DNA from: Massilia phosphatilytica
Lineage (GTDB): Bacteria > Pseudomonadota > Gammaproteobacteria > Burkholderiales > Burkholderiaceae_D
Length of the DNA: 64,000 nucleotides
Assembly (NCBI RefSeq): GCF_002968015.1
Contig: NZ_PUIP01000002.1
Coordinates: forward strand, 372,001 to 436,000
Reading direction: 5' to 3'
The notes below the pieces were generated by a model. The model did no database searches. It was not told the origin of the DNA and worked only from the letters and a program-made list of their open reading frames with translations. Of this stretch, positions 1 to 9,495 are shown piece after piece. Within the stretch, counting starts at the first letter, position 1. Each line of letters opens with the position of its first letter. The position numbers and the translations under genes are program-made.

Positions 1-2
1 GC

Positions 3-380
3 GAGAACCTGTTTTCGATGCAGGACGCGCGCAACCTGGCCCGCTACGGCGGCATGCGTCCGGACCGCGACTGGCTGCAATTCGATTGCGCCCTCTCCTA
101 CGGCCTCGTGGAGTACCTGCGCACGCTCGACATGCTGCACCAGCATGGCTGGTCGCGTACCCGCTGCATCCCGCACGGCGGCCACCAGATGTCACTGAAT
201 ATCGCGGCCGGCCTGGGCCTGGGCGGCAATGAATCGTATCCGGACCTGTTCCAGCCGTTCGGCGGCTTTCCGGACGGCGTGCGCGTGGAGAATGGTTTCA
301 TGACGATGCCGGACCTGCCGGGCATCGGGTTCGAAGGGAAGTCCGACCTGATCCGGGTGATGCGCGACCTGTCTGCTTAA
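3..380 (+). CDS. Enolase-superfamily dehydratase (D-tartrate dehydratase-like), C-terminal part
   Basis: The gene enters from the left edge; the frame is open from base 3 and ends at TAA 378-380, so only about 125 C-terminal residues are visible. The stretches CIPHGGHQMSLNIAAGLGLG and NESYPDLFQPFGG are typical of the C-terminal barrel of mandelate racemase/muconate lactonizing enzymes that dehydrate sugar acids, and they most resemble D-tartrate dehydratase as I remember it. The His in PHGGHQ is expected to be the barrel's catalytic base. The N-terminal capping domain and metal ligands lie outside the window, so the substrate cannot be fixed. The stop overlaps the stop of the convergent DUF2007 gene. 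Confidence 0.75.
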   Translation, partial: ENLFSMQDARNLARYGGMRPDRDWLQFDCALSYGLVEYLRTLDMLHQHGWSRTRCIPHGGHQMSLNIAAGLGLGGNESYPDLFQPFGGFPDGVRVENGFMTMPDLPGIGFEGKSDLIRVMRDLSA

Positions 381-703
381 GCGCCGCTCACGTCCGCATC
401 CTCGCCGAGCTCGAACTCGCCGCGCGCAAAGGCCTCCAGCACGGCCTGCGCCTGCTGCAGATGATCAGTCGGCACGAGGATGCGCACGCCGCCGAGCGCG
501 GGCGCCAGCAGCATATCCGTCTGCACGAGGTGGGCGTCGGCCAGCACGGCCGGGATGCCGGAGGCGACGAGGCAGCCCTGCACGAGGTTCGCTTCCAGCG
601 GGATCAGGTAGCGCGCCACCTCCACCAGGTCGCGGCCCGGCAGGCGCGCCAGTCCGGGGGCGCCGGTCAGCAGTGCGTTCAACGGTTCGTTCGATGCTTG
701 CAT
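377..703 (-). CDS. DUF2007 small protein
   Basis: A 108-residue soluble protein. The segment ARYLIPLEANLVQGCLVASG followed by a PALGGVRILVP stretch is the usual pattern of DUF2007 (putative signal-transducing protein domain). These are small ferredoxin-like folds related to PII-type regulators, with no firmly assigned role. The ATG at 703 has a good ribosome binding site (AGGAG, 7 bases upstream). It starts 12 bp after the stop of the DUF445 gene on the same strand, so the two are probably cotranscribed. Its stop overlaps the end of the convergent dehydratase gene by 3-4 bases. Confidence 0.75.
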   Translation of the reverse strand: MQASNEPLNALLTGAPGLARLPGRDLVEVARYLIPLEANLVQGCLVASGIPAVLADAHLVQTDMLLAPALGGVRILVPTDHLQQAQAVLEAFARGEFELGEDADVSGA

Positions 704-715
704 GACGAGCTCCTT

Positions 716-1996
716 TCAGGCCAGCGCGGACAACAGGTACAGCACGACGCCGATCAACCCGCCCACGATGGTGCCGTTGATGCGGATGTATTGCAAGTCC
801 TTGCCGATGTTGATTTCGACCTGGTGCGACATCTCGCCACTATCCCAGTGTTTGACCGTGTCGGCGATGTGGTGCGTCAGGAAGCCCGCGAATTCAGGTG
901 CGGCGCCGCGCGCGGCCAGTTCCAGGTTCTCGTTCAGCGCCGTGCGCAGCACTGGATCCTCGGCCAGCGTCTTGCCGATCCACGCGCCGGTCGCGACGAT
1001 TCTACGGCGCAGCACCGAGTCCTCCTTGTGCAGGTCGGCCTTGATCCAGCCTTTCAGGTCGCCCCACAGCGAGCCGATGTAGCCGTTCACGGTGGCGTCG
1101 CCGATCAGGTGGCGCTTGATGTCCTCGCCCTTGTCGATGAAGGCGGGATCGGTCTTCAGCCGTTCGATGAAGTCGTGCGTGAAGACGTCGAAGCGGCGGC
1201 GCAGCGGGTGGTCGGGGTCCTCGCTCACGCGCTTGAGGATGCCGGCCGCGAGCCGCACGGAGATATCGGCCCCCTTGCGGCCGATGAGTTCCGACGGCAG
1301 CATCTTTTCCATGAACGCATACTCGTCGCGCAGCCAGTCGACGATGCCCTGCGCGATGAAATCCTGCGTCTCCGGGTTCGCCAGCAGGTGCGCCAGTTGA
1401 TCGATCCCCTCGTCGAGGATCTGCTGGTGCCGGCCGTCGCGCGTCAGGCTTTCCAGGATCGTGCCCGCCGTCTGCGACAGGTCGACGCCGCCGATCGCCC
1501 CATGCACGGCGCGACGGATGAAATTCTGAACGGCCGCGTCCTCGATGACATCGAGCGCGAAGCCGGCCACGCGCACGAGGGTGGCGCCCAGGCGTTCGGT
1601 GTTCTCCGGTGTCGTCAGCCAGTCCGCGACCTTCTGCGCCGGATCGTGCCGCTGGATCAGGCGCACGATGGAATCCGTGTCGAGGAATTTGTCGCGCACG
1701 AACACGGCCAGGTTGTCCGCGATCCGTTCCTTGTTGGCGGGGATGATCTCCGTGTGGCGCGACACGAACGGGATCGGGATCCGCCTGAACAGCGCCACGA
1801 CGGCGAACCAGTCGGCCAGCGCGCCCACCATCGCCGCCTCCGCGAACGCCTTCAGCAGGCCGATCCACCAGTTGCCGGGCCAGCGGGCGGACAGGAACAG
1901 CGCGCCGACGAACAGCAGCGCGGCGCCGACGAAAAAGCCCAGCGCCAGGCGCTTGGACCGCAGCAGTTCAAGTTCCTTGTTTGGCATGGTGTCCAT
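716..1996 (-). CDS. DUF445 family inner-membrane protein (YjiN-like)
   Basis: A 426-residue protein with a hydrophobic N-terminal hairpin (about residues 17-60, ALGFFVGAALLFVGALFLSA then a second helix), a long soluble helical middle, and a C-terminal membrane anchor (about 405-426, IVGGLIGVVLYLLSALA). GALADWFAVVALFRRIPIPF near the N-terminus is the hallmark of DUF445/YjiN proteins, whose function is unknown. The start is ATG 1996; an in-frame ATG at 1987 (MPNKELEL) is equally possible because neither has a strong Shine-Dalgarno. It follows the CoA-transferase gene by 19 bp on the same strand and could be read through from that operon, but a functional link is not evident. Confidence 0.8.
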   Translation of the reverse strand: MDTMPNKELELLRSKRLALGFFVGAALLFVGALFLSARWPGNWWIGLLKAFAEAAMVGALADWFAVVALFRRIPIPFVSRHTEIIPANKERIADNLAVFVRDKFLDTDSIVRLIQRHDPAQKVADWLTTPENTERLGATLVRVAGFALDVIEDAAVQNFIRRAVHGAIGGVDLSQTAGTILESLTRDGRHQQILDEGIDQLAHLLANPETQDFIAQGIVDWLRDEYAFMEKMLPSELIGRKGADISVRLAAGILKRVSEDPDHPLRRRFDVFTHDFIERLKTDPAFIDKGEDIKRHLIGDATVNGYIGSLWGDLKGWIKADLHKEDSVLRRRIVATGAWIGKTLAEDPVLRTALNENLELAARGAAPEFAGFLTHHIADTVKHWDSGEMSHQVEINIGKDLQYIRINGTIVGGLIGVVLYLLSALA

Positions 1997-2015
1997 GCCG
2001 CCATCGTAGCCCAGC

Positions 2016-3166
2016 CTAGACGATATTGTCGCGCCGCAGCGTGGCGATGGCGTCCCCGGTCCAGCCCCAGTCGGCCAGGATGGCCGGCCCGTCCTGCCCC
2101 GGCGCGGCCACGGTCCCGGCCTGGCCCGGCGTGCGCGAGAAGCGCGGCGCGGGCGCCGGCTGCGTGACGCCGTCGACGTCGACGAAGGTCGCGCGCGCCG
2201 CGTTATGCGGATGGCGCGGCGCCTCGTCCATGTCGAGCACGGGCGCGAAGCACACGTCGGTCCCCTCCAGCAGCGCGCACCAGGCGGCGCGCGTGCGCGT
2301 GGCGAACAGCGCCGCGAATTTCGCTTTCAGTGCCGGCCAGTCGTCCTGGCGCCGCTGCCGCGCGAACGCAGGATCGGCGGCGCCCGTCAGTGCCAGCAGC
2401 TGCGCGTAGAACTGCGGTTCGATGGCGCCCACGGCGATGAACTTCCCGTCCGCGCAGGCATACGTGGCATAGAACGGCGCACCGCCGTCGAGCAGGTTCG
2501 CGCCGCGCGCGGCCGACCATGAGCCGTCCGCGCGCAGGCCGTACATCATGGCACCCAGCAGCGCCGCGCCGTCCGTCATCGCGGCATCGACGACCTGCCC
2601 GCGGCCCGACGTCCGCGCTTCCAGCATGGCGCAGACGACGCCGAACGCCAGCATCATGCCGCCGCCACCGAAGTCGCCGACGAGGTTCAATGGCGGCGCC
2701 GGCGGGCGGTCGGCATCGCCCATCGCATGCAGCATGCCGGACAGCGCCACGTAATTCAGGTCATGCCCGGCCGCCTGCGCCAGCGGGCCGGTCTGGCCCC
2801 AGCCGGTGACGCGGCCATAGACCAGCTTCGGGTTGCGCTCCATGCACACGTCCGGACCGAGCCCCAGTCTCTCCATCACGCCGGGCCGGAAGCCCTCCAC
2901 GAGCGCGTCGGCCTTCGCCACGAGGTCGAGCAGCAGCTGGCGCGCACGCGGGTGTTTCAGGTCCAGCGCGAGCGAACGGCGGCCGCGCGCCATCACGTCG
3001 TATTTCGTGCCCAGCGTCGGATACGGATTCGGTGCCGAGGGATCGGGCTTGCGGTCGATGCGGATCACGTCCGCGCCCATGTCGGCCAGCATCATCGCGG
3101 CGAACGGGCACGGGCCGATGCCGACCATCTCGATCACGCGCAGGCCTGTCAAAGGTCCGTGGGCCA

Positions 3167-3167
<1 letters not shown>
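2016..3167 (-). CDS. CaiB/BaiF family CoA-transferase (alpha-methylacyl-CoA racemase-like)
   Basis: A 383-residue class III CoA-transferase family protein. [20 protein letters not shown] at the N-terminus, [19 protein letters not shown], and [17 protein letters not shown] carrying the catalytic Asp position are family signatures. The [20 protein letters not shown] variant is what is usually seen in alpha-methylacyl-CoA racemase homologues, so racemisation of 2-methylacyl-CoA is as likely as CoA transfer. The ATG at 3167 shares one base with the acyl-CoA dehydrogenase stop (TGATG), which fixes the start and implies translational coupling. With the dehydrogenase and thiolase it forms a set suited to breakdown of a branched or side-chain acyl-CoA. 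Confidence 0.85.
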
Positions 3168-4288
<1,121 letters not shown>

Positions 4289-4313
4289 CTTTGGCTCCTC
4301 ACACTTGAAATCA

Positions 4314-5495
4314 TCACGCTTGATACAACGTGACGACGCAGGCGCCGCCCAGGCCCAGGTTGTGCTGCAGCGCCGTGCGCGCGCCCTCGACCTGGCGCGC
4401 ACCCGCGGTGCCGCGCAACTGGTGCGTCAGTTCGAAGCACTGGGCGAGGCCCGTCGCGCCGAGCGGATGGCCCTTCGACAGCAGGCCGCCGGACGGATTC
4501 GTGACGACCCTGCCGCCATACGTGTTGTCGCCGTCGCGGATGAACTTGTCGGCGCCGCCTTCCGGGCACAGGCCCAGCGCCTCGTAAGTGATCAACTCGT
4601 TGTGGGCGAAGCAGTCGTGCAGCTCGACGACGTCCAGGTCGTCCGGTCCGATGCCCGCCTGGGCGTAGACTTTTTGCGCCGCTTCCCGGCTCATGTCGTA
4701 GCCGACGAGGCGCATCATGTCGTTCGAATCGAACGTGCCGGGGCGGTCCGTCGTCATCGCCTGCGCGGCGATGTGGACGTCGGCGCGCAGGCCGCGCTTC
4801 TTCGCGAAGTCCTCGGACACCAGCACGGCCGCCGCGGCGCCGCACGTGGGCGGGCAGGCCATCAATCGCGTCATCACGCCGGGCCAGATCGAGGGCGCGT
4901 CGAGCACGTCCTGCATGCTGACCTCCTTGCGGAACAGCGCCAGCGGATTGTTCGCCGCATGGCGGCTGGCCTTGGCGCGTATGCGCGCGAACGCGTCCAG
5001 CGGCGTGCCGTATTTTTCCATGTGCGCGAGGCCGGCGCCGCCGAAGTAGCGCAGCGCCAGCGGGATCCCGGGCTTGCCGACGAGGCGGTCGGTGACGGCG
5101 TCGAAATCGTCGAACGGCGCGGGACGGTCCGTGAACACGGACGCCAGCGCGCCGGGGCTCATCTGCTCGAAGCCCAGCACGAGCACGCAGTCGGCCGCGC
5201 CGCCCTGCACGGCCTGGCGGGCGAGGTACAGCGCCGTGGAACCGGTCGAGCAGTTGTTGTTGACGTTGACGATCGGGATGCCCGTCATGCCCACGCCGTA
5301 CAAGGCCTTCTGGCCGCAGGTGGAATCGCCGTAAACGTAGCCGGCATAGGCCTGCTCGACGTCCTCCCAGGCGATGCCCGCATCCTCCAGCGCGGCGCGC
5401 GCGGCCTGGGCTCCCATCTCGTGGTACGGGGCGCTCGCCCCCGGTTTGGCGAACGGGATCATCCCTACGCCAGTCACATGGACTTTGCGGCTCAT
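4314..5495 (-). CDS. Thiolase-family acetyl-CoA acyltransferase (SCP-x/lipid-transfer type)
   Basis: A 393-residue thiolase. The nucleophilic Cys is about residue 82 in VNVNNNCSTGSTALYLAR, the form seen in SCP-x-like thiolases rather than in classical FadA. The C-terminal half has GGLLSKGHPLGATGLAQ and the closing GGACVVTLY, containing the catalytic His and an active-site region. It would cleave a 3-ketoacyl-CoA to a shortened acyl-CoA. The ATG at 5495 is preceded by AAGGAGA. It is the promoter-proximal gene of the minus-strand run thiolase, acyl-CoA dehydrogenase, CoA-transferase, and its promoter overlaps repeats that a divergent TetR protein could bind. Confidence 0.9.
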   Translation of the reverse strand: MSRKVHVTGVGMIPFAKPGASAPYHEMGAQAARAALEDAGIAWEDVEQAYAGYVYGDSTCGQKALYGVGMTGIPIVNVNNNCSTGSTALYLARQAVQGGAADCVLVLGFEQMSPGALASVFTDRPAPFDDFDAVTDRLVGKPGIPLALRYFGGAGLAHMEKYGTPLDAFARIRAKASRHAANNPLALFRKEVSMQDVLDAPSIWPGVMTRLMACPPTCGAAAAVLVSEDFAKKRGLRADVHIAAQAMTTDRPGTFDSNDMMRLVGYDMSREAAQKVYAQAGIGPDDLDVVELHDCFAHNELITYEALGLCPEGGADKFIRDGDNTYGGRVVTNPSGGLLSKGHPLGATGLAQCFELTHQLRGTAGARQVEGARTALQHNLGLGGACVVTLYQA

Positions 5496-5512
5496 CGTCG
5501 TCTCCTTCTTAT

Positions 5513-5554
5513 TAGGTCAGCCGACCCATCCGGTCGATTATAGGTCAGTCGTAC
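5513..5554. promoter_or_regulatory. Direct-repeat operator candidate for the divergent TetR regulator
   Basis: Two direct copies of TAGGTCAGYCG lie at 5513-5523 and 5541-5551, 28 bp apart (start to start). The right copy sits over the -10 and spacer of the thiolase promoter, and the left copy falls just downstream of its expected start point. That placement suits repression by the adjacent TetR protein. Binding is inferred from position only. Confidence 0.5.
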
Positions 5555-5564
5555 TGGTTTTCAA
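5537..5564 (-). promoter_or_regulatory. Sigma-70 promoter of the thiolase operon
   Basis: On the minus strand, TTGAAA (5564-5559), a 16-bp spacer and TATAAT (5542-5537) make a near-consensus promoter. The expected start point is about 5530, giving a leader of about 35 nt before ATG 5495. The divergent TetR gene starts only 17 bp from the -35 box. Confidence 0.65.
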
Positions 5565-5580
5565 AGCATGCCGTGCGATA

Positions 5581-6225
5581 ATGTCGGACATGAGAGCAAC
5601 GATCGACCAGACCCTGCGCAACAAGTCCTCCCTCACGACCGAAAAAGGTTGGGAGCGGGTGCATGCGATCCTGCAGGCCGCACGCCGGCTGCTCGCCACG
5701 GACGGCTATGCCGGGCTGTCGATGCGCAAGGTGGCGGCCGAGGCGGGCATGACCCTGTCGAACGTCCAGCACTATTACAGCAGCAAGGAGATCTTGCTGG
5801 AGGCGGCGCTGCTGTCCACGATGGACGAGTTCCAGGCCAAGATGGACCGCATTTCGGCCGAGATGCGCGACCGCCCGCGCCTGGACCAGTTCCTGTCGAC
5901 GACCGACATGTTCCTGGAAGAGATCACGGACCCGGTCACGCACGCGCTGTTCTTCGAGATCTGGGCGCTGGCATCGCGCAACGCGTTCGCGTCGAGCCTG
6001 ATGGACCGCATGCTGGCGCGCGAGCGCAAGACCGTCTACAACCTGATCCGCGGGCTGAACCCGGCCATCGCCGACGACGAGTACATGCAGCGCGCGATCC
6101 TGATGGTGGCGCAGATCGAGGGGCTGATGCTGTTCCGCCTGGACCGCGAGTCGCGCCGCGAGCAGTTCATGGCCGTACGGGCGGCGGTGCGCAAGGCGCT
6201 GTTGAATCTCGCTACCGTGCCGTAA
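5581..6225 (+). CDS. TetR/AcrR family transcriptional regulator
   Basis: A 214-residue regulator. The N-terminal helix-turn-helix spans about residues 22-68 (AARRLLATDGYAGLSMRKVA, then EAGMTLSNVQHYYSSKEIL); the rest is the all-helical ligand-binding and dimerisation domain. It is divergent from the thiolase/acyl-CoA dehydrogenase/CoA-transferase genes, the usual arrangement for a repressor that senses the pathway acyl-CoA or substrate. ATG 5581 was taken as start; ATG 5590 (MRATIDQ) is an alternative, since GATAAT at 5577-5582 could be a -10 box overlapping the first start. The ligand is unknown. Confidence 0.85.
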   Translation: MSDMRATIDQTLRNKSSLTTEKGWERVHAILQAARRLLATDGYAGLSMRKVAAEAGMTLSNVQHYYSSKEILLEAALLSTMDEFQAKMDRISAEMRDRPRLDQFLSTTDMFLEEITDPVTHALFFEIWALASRNAFASSLMDRMLARERKTVYNLIRGLNPAIADDEYMQRAILMVAQIEGLMLFRLDRESRREQFMAVRAAVRKALLNLATVP

Positions 6226-6263
6226 CGTCCTTCATTGGTCGCGTCGCATATACTGGCCCGGTT

Positions 6264-6340
6264 GTAGGGTGGGCGGCCTCCGCCCACGCGGACGCTTGCG
6301 TAATGACGGCGTCCGCGTGGGCACGGTGTGCCCACCCTAC
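6264..6340. repeat. Intergenic palindromic repeat, copy 1 (GTAGGGTGGGC family)
   Basis: This 77-bp element is bounded by GTAGGGTGGGC and its exact complement GCCCACCCTAC. A second inner pair, GCCCACGCGGACGC and GCGTCCGCGTGGGC, makes it nearly fully self-complementary. A related copy is at 20231-20328. It lies between the tetR stop and the ybaL start; as RNA it would fold into a long hairpin. It looks like a dispersed REP/MITE-type element. Confidence 0.8.
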
Positions 6341-6366
6341 CCTTGTTCAACACAAAGGGAGCCGGG

Positions 6367-8058
6367 ATGCAACACGACATCAGCCTGATCACCACCATCG
6401 CCGCCGCCCTCGGTCTCGGCCTGCTGTTCGGCATGCTGGCCGTGCGCCTGCGCCTGCCGGCCCTGGTCGGCTATCTCGCTGCCGGTGTCATCATCGGCCC
6501 CGCCACGCCCGGCTTTGTCGCCGACGTGCACCTCGCGTCGCAACTGGCCGAGATCGGCGTGATGCTGCTGATGTTCGGCGTCGGGCTGCATTTTTCGCTG
6601 GACGACCTGCTCGAAGTGAAGGGCATCGCCCTGCCCGGGGCCGTGCTGCAGATCGCGGTGGCGACCCTGCTCGGCATCGGTCTCACGCACCTGTGGGGCT
6701 GGGACCTCGGGGCCGGCCTCGTGTTCGGCCTCGCGCTGTCCGTCGCGAGCACGGTGGTGCTGCTGCGCGCGCTCGAAGACCGCGGCGAGCTCGGTTCGTT
6801 CAACGGCCGCATCGCCGTCGGCTGGCTCGTCGTGGAAGACCTCGTGACGGTGCTCGTGCTCGTGCTGCTGCCCGCCCTCGCCGGGCCGCTGGGCGGCAAG
6901 GGCGAAGGCGGCTCGCTGTGGCTCTCGCTCGGCAAGACCCTGCTGCAGGTGGGCGCGTTCATCGCCTTCATGTTGCTCGTGGGCCGCAAGCTGTTCCCGT
7001 GGTTCCTGTGGCGCGTGGCGAAGACGGGGTCGCGCGAGCTGTTCACGCTGGCCGTGATCGCGGCGGCCGTCGGCATCGCCTACGGGTCGTCGCACCTGTT
7101 CGGCGTGTCGTTCGCGCTGGGCGCCTTCTTCGCCGGCATGGTGCTGCGCGAATCGGAACTGAGCCACCGCGCAGCGGAAGAGACGCTGCCGCTGCGCGAC
7201 GCGTTCTCCGTGCTGTTCTTCGTCTCGGTCGGCATGCTATTCGACCCGCGCGTGCTCGTGGACAGCCCGCTGGAAGTGCTGGGCGTCGTCGCCATCATCC
7301 TGGTCGGCAAATCGCTGGCCGCGTTCTTCCTCGTGCTCGCGCTGCGCTATCCGCTCAACACGGCGATCACGGTCTCGGCCAGCCTCGCGCAGATCGGCGA
7401 GTTCTCGTTCATCCTGGCCGCCCTCGGCATCTCGCTCGGCCTGCTGCCGGAGATGGGCCAGAACCTGATCCTCGCGGGCGCCATCATCTCGATCGCCGTG
7501 AACCCGCTGATGTTCAAGCTGGTCGGTCCGCTGCAGAACTGGGTGCTGGCGAAGTCCGACCACGCGCGCAAGATGGCGCGTTCGCCCGATCCGCTGGCGG
7601 AGCTGCCGATGACGGTCACGCACGAACGCCTGACGGGCCAGGTCGTCCTCGTCGGCTACGGCCGCGTGGGCAAGCGCATCGCGCAAGAGCTGGACCGCGA
7701 AGGCATCCACTACGTCGTGGCGGAACAGAACCGCGACATCGTCGACCAGCTGCGCCGGCGCGACCAGCCGGCCGTGGCAGGCAACGCGGCCGATCCGGCC
7801 GTGCTGATCCAGGCGCACATCGCGCGCGCGTCCATGCTCGTGATCGCGACGCCGGACACCTTCCACGTGCGTGCCATGGTCGAAACGGCCAAGGCCCTCA
7901 ATCCCGATATCCGCTGCGTCGTCCGCACGCACAACGAGGAAGAGGCGCGCCTGCTGCGCGAAGAAACGGGCGGCACGGTGCTCGTCGGCGAGCACGAACT
8001 GGCGCGCAGCATGACGAGACATGTGCTGGACGGGCTAGCGCTCGCGCAGGCGCACTGA
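6367..8058 (+). CDS. ybaL: YbaL family cation:proton antiporter (CPA2, Kef-type)
   Basis: A 563-residue inner-membrane protein. About 12 hydrophobic segments of the Na+/H+ exchanger domain fill residues 1-390; GVMLLMFGVGLHFSLDDLL and GWLVVEDLVTVLVLVLL match YbaL closely. The second carries the ED pair of the ion path. A cytosolic TrkA-N/RCK nucleotide-binding domain starts at about residue 420 with GQVVLVGYGRVGKRIAQEL (GxGxxG fold). It should exchange K+ or another monovalent cation for H+ under gating by the RCK domain. ATG 6367 was chosen because GGGAGCC precedes it and the first residues align with YbaL. Its 3' end overlaps the convergent DUF2182 gene by 24 bp. Confidence 0.92.
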   Translation: MQHDISLITTIAAALGLGLLFGMLAVRLRLPALVGYLAAGVIIGPATPGFVADVHLASQLAEIGVMLLMFGVGLHFSLDDLLEVKGIALPGAVLQIAVATLLGIGLTHLWGWDLGAGLVFGLALSVASTVVLLRALEDRGELGSFNGRIAVGWLVVEDLVTVLVLVLLPALAGPLGGKGEGGSLWLSLGKTLLQVGAFIAFMLLVGRKLFPWFLWRVAKTGSRELFTLAVIAAAVGIAYGSSHLFGVSFALGAFFAGMVLRESELSHRAAEETLPLRDAFSVLFFVSVGMLFDPRVLVDSPLEVLGVVAIILVGKSLAAFFLVLALRYPLNTAITVSASLAQIGEFSFILAALGISLGLLPEMGQNLILAGAIISIAVNPLMFKLVGPLQNWVLAKSDHARKMARSPDPLAELPMTVTHERLTGQVVLVGYGRVGKRIAQELDREGIHYVVAEQNRDIVDQLRRRDQPAVAGNAADPAVLIQAHIARASMLVIATPDTFHVRAMVETAKALNPDIRCVVRTHNEEEARLLREETGGTVLVGEHELARSMTRHVLDGLALAQAH

Positions 8059-8619
8059 TTCCACGGCCACGACGGCGATCGCGCAGGCCATCGTCCCCGT
8101 CTCCATGATGCCGGCGGCCAGCAGCGCGACGGTCAAGCCCGCGCAGCGCCGGACACAATGGCCGCCCAGGCGCGCCCCGTGCAGCAGCGCCGCGGCGCAG
8201 ACGGGCGGACCGGGCAAGGCCGGATGCATCGGGCGCCGGCGCCACGTCGCCAGATGCCAGGCGGCGCCCGCCACGCCGGCCACGGCCGCCAGCACCGGCA
8301 TCATCCGCGCCAGCGCGGGCGTAATCAGCAGCGCCTGCGCGACGGCCGCGCCGGCCAGGTACACGGGCAGGCCAGCCGCTGCCCACGTCGCGGCCCAGGC
8401 CAGGCCGGCGGCTGCCGTGAGCAGGGATGCCCGCCCCGCCCCGTCCAGCGCGGCCCGGTAACGCCGCAACGGCGCCACGGCGAGCGGCAGCATCATCGGC
8501 ACCATCATCCCTGCCCACGCCAGCGTAAAACCGGCCGCGGCGCCGAGCCACGACTGGCCGCACATCGGCAGCCACATCGCCGCCATGCTCCACCCGCCGG
8601 GCATCGGGATCTGGCCCAT
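8035..8619 (-). CDS. DUF2182 multi-pass membrane protein
   Basis: A 194-residue protein with about five hydrophobic helices. SMAAMWLPMCGQSWLG and WAGMMVPMMLPLAVAPLRRY near the N-terminus are the Met-rich signature of DUF2182, predicted metal-binding integral membrane proteins. The start at ATG 8619 is 2 bp after the stop of the DUF899 gene, so the pair is cotranscribed. DUF2182 and DUF899 genes commonly neighbour each other, and this pair follows that pattern. The function is unknown; the Met/Cys richness hints at copper or a related soft metal, but that is inference. Confidence 0.75.
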   Translation of the reverse strand: MGQIPMPGGWSMAAMWLPMCGQSWLGAAAGFTLAWAGMMVPMMLPLAVAPLRRYRAALDGAGRASLLTAAAGLAWAATWAAAGLPVYLAGAAVAQALLITPALARMMPVLAAVAGVAGAAWHLATWRRRPMHPALPGPPVCAAALLHGARLGGHCVRRCAGLTVALLAAGIMETGTMACAIAVVAVESVRLRER

Positions 8620-8621
8620 GA

Positions 8622-9410
8622 TCACACGGGATACTCGTCGTGCCGCCGCCACCAGACGCCGCTCTCGTTGCGGCCTTTCGGTGCGCGGTCCAGCCATGGG
8701 TACATGCCCCACAGCGCGTCGAGGCCGCGCGCGTACGTCGAATACGTGTGATACACGACGCCGTCCTCCAGCACGAAGGCGCTCAGGCCCGGCCGCTCGC
8801 GCGTGTAGGTGGCGAGGTCGGTGCCGGTCGACACGGCCTGCAGCGCGGCGGGGCCGCTGGCATCCGATACCGGCAGCGGCAGCGGCATCGGCGGCTCGCG
8901 GCGGTAGTTGTACTCGATGCCGCCTTCGCGCTGCTGCGTCTCGGTGAACCAGACGTTGAAGTCCGCGTTGAAATCCGCCTTGGCGTCGGCAGCGCCGGGA
9001 AGCGACGTCGCCCACGGGAACGTCCATCCCATGCGTCTCTTGTAGGCCTGCAGCTTCGGCTGCGGCGCACGCGACACGGCCATCAACATCACGTCGTGGT
9101 GGGCCAGGTGCGTGGCGATGCCGTTGAAACCGTCGGCGATCGCCGAGCAGGATGGACAGCCCGCGGTGTAGTCGACCCCGAACATGAAGTGGTAGACGAG
9201 CAGTTGCGAACGGCCCTGGAACAGGTCGGCCAGCGCTGCCGGACCGGCCGCGGTGTCGAAGCGGTAGTCCTTGTCGATGCGGACCCAGGGCAAGGCTTGC
9301 CGCTGGCGCGCCAGTTCGTCGCCGCGGTGCGTGAGCTCGCGCTCCGCTTCCCACAGCCACAGCCGCGCGGCCAGCCATTCGTCCCGGGTTCCGGTTTGGT
9401 GAATCGTCAT
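8622..9410 (-). CDS. DUF899 thioredoxin-like protein
   Basis: A 262-residue soluble protein of the DUF899 family, a thioredoxin-fold group of unknown substrate. The core is residues 60-110: LADLFQGRSQLLVYHFMFG, then DYTAGCPSCSAIADGFNG, where the CPSC pair takes the place of a thioredoxin CxxC. The C-terminal part (TYSTYARGLDALWGMYPWLD) is also typical. ATG 9410 has GGAGAAAACG before it. It is the first gene of a minus-strand pair with DUF2182, divergent from an HTH regulator. Its promoter region holds a motif that recurs before the propeller gene at 10726, suggesting joint control. Confidence 0.85.
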   Translation of the reverse strand: MTIHQTGTRDEWLAARLWLWEAERELTHRGDELARQRQALPWVRIDKDYRFDTAAGPAALADLFQGRSQLLVYHFMFGVDYTAGCPSCSAIADGFNGIATHLAHHDVMLMAVSRAPQPKLQAYKRRMGWTFPWATSLPGAADAKADFNADFNVWFTETQQREGGIEYNYRREPPMPLPLPVSDASGPAALQAVSTGTDLATYTRERPGLSAFVLEDGVVYHTYSTYARGLDALWGMYPWLDRAPKGRNESGVWWRRHDEYPV

Positions 9411-9442
9411 CGTTTTCTCCTGATGGTTGAAGGTGCGGTGCT

Positions 9443-9489
9443 ATATTAGGGACGACATACCACCCGGCGGGAGTGACAAGTTTGGCGCG
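9443..9489 (-). promoter_or_regulatory. DUF899 promoter region with motif copy 1 of a shared regulatory site
   Basis: The motif at 9466-9489 (core GGGAGTGACAAGTTTG on the plus strand) matches the reverse complement of 10674-10697 at 21 of 24 positions. Read toward DUF899 it gives CTTGTCACTCCCG, followed 28 bp later by TCCCTAATAT with a -10-like TAATAT at 9448-9443. The TTGTCA to TAATAT gap is 25 bp, too long for a plain sigma-70 promoter, so an activator or alternative sigma is likely. Confidence 0.55.
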
Positions 9490-9495
9490 ATTCCG

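Noticed and set aside
461-2167. A 568-codon open frame on the plus strand
   Set aside because: It is antisense to DUF2007, DUF445 and part of the CoA-transferase, with low-complexity Arg/His/Gln composition and no motif.
5374-5580. Upstream extension of the TetR protein
   Set aside because: The extra residues run through the divergent promoter and the thiolase gene and have no ribosome binding site.
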